NCBI GenBank assembly: GCA_020719895.1
Contig: DYPM01000007.1
Coordinates: 17,449 to 26,003, forward strand
Direction of reading: 5' to 3'
Length of the DNA: 8,555 bases
Source of the DNA: Sulfurovum sp.
GTDB lineage: Bacteria; Campylobacterota; Campylobacteria; Campylobacterales; Sulfurovaceae
The stretch's first letter is position 1; each line of letters opens with the position of its first letter. Below are positions 5,730 to 8,555 of this stretch, one piece after another. Position numbers and translations under genes: made by a program. The notes below the pieces were generated by a model. That model saw only the letters and a list, made by a program, of their open reading frames with translations, was not told where the DNA came from and did not search any database.

Positions 5730-7094
5730 GTGAGTAGAACAGTTTTAGCAATTGATATGGGTTCTACAAAGGTTTCAGTTGCAATTGCAGAGATAGAAGA
5801 AGAAATACCTAAGGTTTTAGGATATGGAATTTTCCGTTCTCAAGGAATCAAAAAAGGTCTTATTAGTAATATAGAACTTGCTTCAAAGTCTATCAAGCAT
5901 GCCGTAAATGAAGCCAAACGTGTTGCCAATGTCACTTCTGATGGTGCGATTATATCAGTAGCAAACGGATATACAAAAAGTATCAACGTCTCTGCTACTA
6001 TTACATTATCACACAAAGAAGTAACTATCAAAGAGATAGAGAGAGTCGTAAAGACTGCACTAAATGATGCAAATGTCGCTGATGAAGATCAAATCTTACA
6101 TGTATTGCCCCATCATTTTAGAGTTGATATGAACGAAAAAGTGTCTGATCCGTTGGGTGCAAGTGGTCATACATTAAATGTCGATGTTTTAGTGATATTG
6201 ATACCTCAAAAGAATTTTGAAATACTCCAAAAAGCACTTTTTGATGCAGAAGTAGAGATAGAAGCGATGGTACTCAATGGATATGCTTCTATGATTGCAA
6301 CTTTGAGTGAAAGCGATAAAAAATTAGGATGTGCTATAGTTGATATAGGTGGACAGGGTAGCTCTATTGCGATCTATTCTGGAAACTCTCTTGCTTACAG
6401 TGGCGTTTTGGGTGTCGGTTCAAATCATATTACCAATGATCTCTCTATGGCACTTCATACGCCACTCCAAACTGCTGATTGGGTCAAGTGTCAGCATGGT
6501 AACCTTATTGAAGTAAGCAGTGAAAATATCAATCTTCCACGTATCGGTGACGAAGAGGGTCAAAATCAAGTTTCGCTTGAGATTGTGCATTCGGTAATAT
6601 ATGCTCGTGTCGAAGAGACACTTTCTCTTCTTGGAGAGATGATTAAACAAAGTGGCGTAGGGCATTCACTTAAAGCAGGCATTATTCTGACAGGTGGTAT
6701 GTGTAAACTAAAAGGATTGAGAGATCTTGCTGAGGTAGTTTTTGATCCAATGTATGTGAATATTGCTACTCCTAAAACACTCAAGGGTCAATTTGAAGAG
6801 ATTAATGATTTTTCATTTGCGACACTGATAGGATTGATTCTCTATCGTGCAGGAGCATATACGCAGTATGAGATTGATTCATCGCATACTTTTCTATATA
6901 AAAAACCAATAGTGCAAGAGAAAAAAAGCGAGAGTGAAAAATCACAAGAAGACAAAAAAAACTCTGAAGCCTGCTCATCACAACTGATTCAAGAGAAAGA
7001 AAAGCCAAAGATTATTTTGGAAGGTTTGCCAGACCCTGATTTGGGTAGTAGTTTGATACACAGGCTGAACAATTTAATCAAAAGTTTTTTTTAA
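5730..7094 (+). CDS. ftsA: Cell division protein FtsA
   Basis: FtsA is an actin-like ATP-binding protein that polymerises on the inner face of the cytoplasmic membrane, anchors FtsZ and recruits later divisome proteins. Seen in order: phosphate-1 loop A-I-D-M-G-S-T-K (7-14), the FtsA-specific 1C/SHS2 region (about 85-160), phosphate-2 loop V-D-I-G-G-Q-G-S-S (204-212), the N-H-I-T-N-D-L segment (232-238), and adenosine motif T-G-G-M-C-K-L-K-G-L (321-330). A charged K/E/S-rich linker (about 391-430) follows. The protein ends in an amphipathic helix (about 438-454, I-H-R-L-N-N-L-I-K-S-F-F), the membrane-targeting sequence. It is about 30 residues longer than E. coli FtsA because of the linker. 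The GTG start abuts the previous stop codon with no gap, and an AAGGG six bases upstream supports it. The last codons contain a T8 run. It lies 28 bp before ftsZ in the same operon. Confidence 0.97.
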   Translation: MSRTVLAIDMGSTKVSVAIAEIEEEIPKVLGYGIFRSQGIKKGLISNIELASKSIKHAVNEAKRVANVTSDGAIISVANGYTKSINVSATITLSHKEVTIKEIERVVKTALNDANVADEDQILHVLPHHFRVDMNEKVSDPLGASGHTLNVDVLVILIPQKNFEILQKALFDAEVEIEAMVLNGYASMIATLSESDKKLGCAIVDIGGQGSSIAIYSGNSLAYSGVLGVGSNHITNDLSMALHTPLQTADWVKCQHGNLIEVSSENINLPRIGDEEGQNQVSLEIVHSVIYARVEETLSLLGEMIKQSGVGHSLKAGIILTGGMCKLKGLRDLAEVVFDPMYVNIATPKTLKGQFEEINDFSFATLIGLILYRAGAYTQYEIDSSHTFLYKKPIVQEKKSESEKSQEDKKNSEACSSQLIQEKEKPKIILEGLPDPDLGSSLIHRLNNLIKSFF

Positions 7095-7099
7095 AAAAA
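7085..7099 (+). repeat. T8-A7 homopolymer junction at the end of ftsA
   Basis: Eight T then seven A span the last codons of ftsA, its TAA stop and the start of the ftsA-ftsZ spacer. The T run encodes the two final phenylalanines of the membrane-targeting helix. Loss of one T would change the end to S-F-F-K-K-S-I-Q. Gain of one T would extend it by about 22 residues into ftsZ. Confidence 0.6.
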
Positions 7100-7122
7100 G
7101 TATTCAATAAGGAACAAATAAG

Positions 7123-8271
7123 ATGGAAGAGTTTGAAATTAGTCAGAAACCATTAGACAAGAACGGAGCAAAATTGGGTGCAAAAATAAAAGCGATTGGT
7201 GTAGGTGGCGGTGGCGGTAATATGATTAATCATATGATTCAAGAAGGCGTACATGAGATTGATATGATTATTGCCAATACAGATCAGCAAGCAATAGATA
7301 GCTCTGCTGCCACTTTTAAACTTCAAATTGGAGTGAATACCACCAAAGGATTGGGTGCAGGAATGCTTCCTGAGAAAGGAAGAGAAGCTGCCATAGAGAA
7401 TTTTGAAGATATCAAAAATATGCTCAATGGAGCTGATATTGTCTTTATTTCTGCTGGCTTAGGTGGCGGTACTGGTACGGGTGCTGCTCCTATTGTTGCA
7501 CAAGCGGCTAAAGAGGTAGGTGCTCTTACTGTAGCTGTTGTGACGACACCATTTCAATTTGAAGGTCGAAAGCGTGGCAAACTTGCTAAAGATGGTCTTG
7601 AGGAGCTCAAAAAAGAGAGTGATTCAATTATTGTAATTCCCAATCAAAAACTTCTTTCGATTGTAGATAAAAGTGTTGGAATTCGAGAAAGTTTCAAGTT
7701 GGTCGATAATATCCTAGCTCAAGCGGTCGGAGGTATCTCTAAAGTCATTCAAGCATGCGGTGGTAGTCATGATATCAACGTTGATTTTGCTGATGTAAAA
7801 ACAGTTTTACGTCATCGAGGACTTGCATTGATGGGTACAGGGTATGCAGTAGGTGAAAATGCTGCGTATGATGCTGCTAAGCTTGCAATTGAGTCACCAC
7901 TTCTTGATAATGTTTCAATCGAAGGAGCAATGGGAGTATTGGCACACTTTAATATTCATCCAGATTACCCAATTCAAGAAATAGGTGCCGCAATGGGACT
8001 TATTGAAGGAAGTGCGGACTTAGATGCAAGTGTGATCTTTGGAACCACAACCGATAGTAAGTTTGAAAAAGACGAAGTACGAATTACAATTATTGCCACG
8101 GGATTTGAAGAAAAAGACTTTGGCAAAGAGACTAAGGTTATCACCGAAGAGACGCTTAATAATTTAACAGAAACGCTTAAATCAAAAAACAGTGCCATTG
8201 AAACCAATAGCCATCCTGAAGATTTTCTTGAAGTACCAACTTTTATTAGAAATAGAGACAATAATAAATAG
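7123..8271 (+). CDS. ftsZ: Cell division protein FtsZ
   Basis: FtsZ is the tubulin-like GTPase that assembles into the cytokinetic Z-ring on the cytoplasmic face of the membrane. The 382-residue sequence has the whole family pattern: a short variable N-terminus (1-20), I-G-V-G-G-G-G-G-N-M-I (25-35), N-T-D-Q-Q-A (52-57), the tubulin signature G-G-G-T-G-T-G-A-A-P (114-123), R-G-K-L (151-154), and the T7 synergy loop D-I-N-V-D-F-A-D-V (217-225), which completes the GTPase site of the neighbouring subunit. A short linker (about 335-366) leads to the conserved C-terminal peptide D-F-L-E-V-P-T-F-I-R-N-R (367-378), which binds FtsA. The ATG at 7123 has TAAGGAA nine bases upstream. Neighbouring ftsA and the upstream promoter region point to one ppiD-like-ftsA-ftsZ transcript. 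The peptidoglycan genes that precede ftsAZ in many bacteria are absent here. Identification is certain. Confidence 0.99.
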   Translation: MEEFEISQKPLDKNGAKLGAKIKAIGVGGGGGNMINHMIQEGVHEIDMIIANTDQQAIDSSAATFKLQIGVNTTKGLGAGMLPEKGREAAIENFEDIKNMLNGADIVFISAGLGGGTGTGAAPIVAQAAKEVGALTVAVVTTPFQFEGRKRGKLAKDGLEELKKESDSIIVIPNQKLLSIVDKSVGIRESFKLVDNILAQAVGGISKVIQACGGSHDINVDFADVKTVLRHRGLALMGTGYAVGENAAYDAAKLAIESPLLDNVSIEGAMGVLAHFNIHPDYPIQEIGAAMGLIEGSADLDASVIFGTTTDSKFEKDEVRITIIATGFEEKDFGKETKVITEETLNNLTETLKSKNSAIETNSHPEDFLEVPTFIRNRDNNK

Positions 8272-8298
8272 AGCCATCCCAAATGGTTCTCAAATTTT
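8270..8298 (+). terminator. Hairpin overlapping the ftsZ stop codon
   Basis: An 8-bp stem, AGAGCCAT (8270-8277) with ATGGTTCT (8283-8290), contains one G-U pair and a CCCAA loop and begins within the TAG stop. It is followed by CAAATTTTG, a weak T-run. It may be a weak terminator or an mRNA 3'-end stabiliser. Confidence 0.45.
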
Positions 8299-8313
8299 GA
8301 ACTTTATTTAAAT

Positions 8314-8339
8314 GAGACATCTATTTGATTAGAAGTCTC
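8314..8339 (+). other. Second hairpin in the ftsZ 3' region
   Basis: GAGAC (8314-8318) pairs with GTCTC (8335-8339). An A-A mismatch and an inner TCT/AGA stem follow, closing an 8-nt loop. No T-run follows directly; instead the 24-nt pyrimidine-only tract begins five bases later. It could be a processing or stability element. Confidence 0.4.
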
Positions 8340-8343
8340 GATA

Positions 8344-8367
8344 CTTTCTCCTCCTCCTTTCTTCTCT
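8344..8367 (+). other. Pyrimidine-only tract with anti-Shine-Dalgarno match
   Basis: All 24 bases are C or T. Within it, CCTCCTTTCT (8350-8359) equals the pyrimidine-rich 3' terminus of bacterial 16S rRNA that pairs with Shine-Dalgarno sequences. In RNA from the plus strand this stretch lies unpaired between two hairpins. A function as a small-RNA seed is inference only. Confidence 0.35.
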
Positions 8368-8370
8368 TTT

Positions 8371-8430
8371 ATCAAATCTCTTAAAGACGCATAAGGTCTT
8401 TGAGATTTATTTTTCCTTTTATTCTTTTTT
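8371..8430 (+). terminator. Intrinsic terminator downstream of ftsZ
   Basis: AAATCTC (8371-8377) and AAAGAC (8380-8385) form the left arm. GTCTTT (from 8393) and GAGATTT (ending at about 8408) form the right arm around a GCATAAG loop, with a small internal bulge. A strongly T-rich tract follows to 8430 (ATTTTTCCTTTT, ATTCTTTTTT). This is the best transcription terminator in the window and should end the ppiD-like-ftsA-ftsZ transcript. Confidence 0.65.
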
Positions 8431-8438
8431 GTTATGAT
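8430..8438 (+). promoter_or_regulatory. Extended -10 promoter for the lipoprotein gene
   Basis: TG-T-TATGAT (TATGAT at 8433-8438) is a near-consensus extended -10 element directly after the T-rich terminator tail. RNA would start near 8445, about 20 nt before the ATG at 8466. An alternative TATAAA lies at 8440-8445. Confidence 0.5.
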
Positions 8439-8465
8439 GTATAAAATTTTTAGAGGAAAAGTGTC

Positions 8466-8555
8466 ATGAAATATATTCATTCATTATCAAAATCTATTAC
8501 TGTTACGGGATTGGGGTTGTTGCTTATTGTGGGCATTTCAGGATGTTCAGGATGT
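8466..8555 (+). CDS. N-terminus of a small lipoprotein (partial)
   Basis: The first 30 codons are visible before the right edge cuts the gene. The ATG at 8466 has AGAGGA eight bases upstream. A GTG at 8461 is excluded because its frame hits TGA at once. The peptide begins with a basic K-x-x-x-x-x-x-x-K n-region (K2, K9) and continues with a hydrophobic stretch, V-T-G-L-G-L-L-L-I-V-G (13-23). It then shows a lipobox, I-S-G-C (24-27), so signal peptidase II should cleave before Cys27, which would be lipidated. A second Cys follows at position 30 (C-S-G-C). The mature protein is unseen, so its function is unknown. It appears to have its own promoter after the ftsZ terminator, so it is probably not part of the division operon. 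Confidence 0.75.
   Translation, partial: MKYIHSLSKSITVTGLGLLLIVGISGCSGC

Noticed and set aside
7195..7219. GGTGGCGGTGGCGG-like simple repeat in ftsZ
   Set aside because: It encodes the conserved glycine-rich nucleotide-binding segment of FtsZ, so the repetition follows from the protein sequence.
8340..8362. Strong AAGGAGGAG Shine-Dalgarno on the minus strand pointing to a gene after ftsZ
   Set aside because: No ATG, GTG or TTG occurs at suitable spacing downstream on that strand, and the region folds into hairpins. It is explained better as a pyrimidine tract on the plus strand.
1..8555. CRISPR array, tRNA or rRNA genes, insertion sequence, prophage
   Set aside because: I saw no regularly spaced repeats, cloverleaf-like segments, rRNA sequence, transposase, terminal repeats or phage genes on either strand.

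Overview
The window looks like chromosomal DNA from a member of the Campylobacterota (formerly Epsilonproteobacteria). It is AT-rich, the genes are tightly packed, and a PpiD/SurA-like gene lies directly before ftsA and ftsZ, which is the order I recall from Campylobacter and Helicobacter. A free-living Sulfurimonas- or Sulfurovum-like genus is my best guess, but the genus cannot be fixed from the sequence alone. Promoters are seen as TATAAT-type -10 boxes, sometimes with an upstream TGN, and without clear -35 boxes, as is usual in this phylum.

Layout. Positions 1-378 (minus) hold the first 126 codons of a large gene cut by the window edge. Its N-terminal PD-(D/E)XK nuclease domain resembles that of Type IIG-like restriction-methylation proteins. 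Positions 479-1556 (minus) hold a two-gene unit: a four-helix membrane protein of unknown function, then rsmE (16S rRNA m3U1498 methyltransferase), overlapping by 17 nt. A 74-bp divergent promoter region separates this from moeA (1635-2849, plus; molybdenum cofactor synthesis). moeA converges on bioA (minus, 2857-4161; biotin synthesis) with only 7 bp between the stop codons. A second divergent region (4162-4256) leads into the plus-strand division operon: a membrane-anchored PpiD-like chaperone (4257-5729), ftsA (5730-7094) and ftsZ (7123-8271). After ftsZ come about 190 bp of hairpins, a pyrimidine-only tract and a terminator, then the first 30 codons of a small lipoprotein gene (8466 onward) cut by the right edge.

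How the genes work together. FtsA tethers FtsZ filaments to the inner membrane through its C-terminal amphipathic helix, and the upstream chaperone-like gene is probably co-transcribed with them. RsmE, MoeA and BioA are unrelated housekeeping functions (ribosome maturation, molybdenum cofactor, biotin). The only clearly accessory element is the nuclease/methylase-type gene at the left edge. I see no tRNA, rRNA, CRISPR array, insertion sequence or prophage, and no gene-free stretch longer than about 200 bp. Most of the window is ordinary core genome. The less explained parts are the left-edge gene, the apparent loss of the parvulin domain in the PpiD-like protein, the bioA upstream repeats and the structured region after ftsZ.
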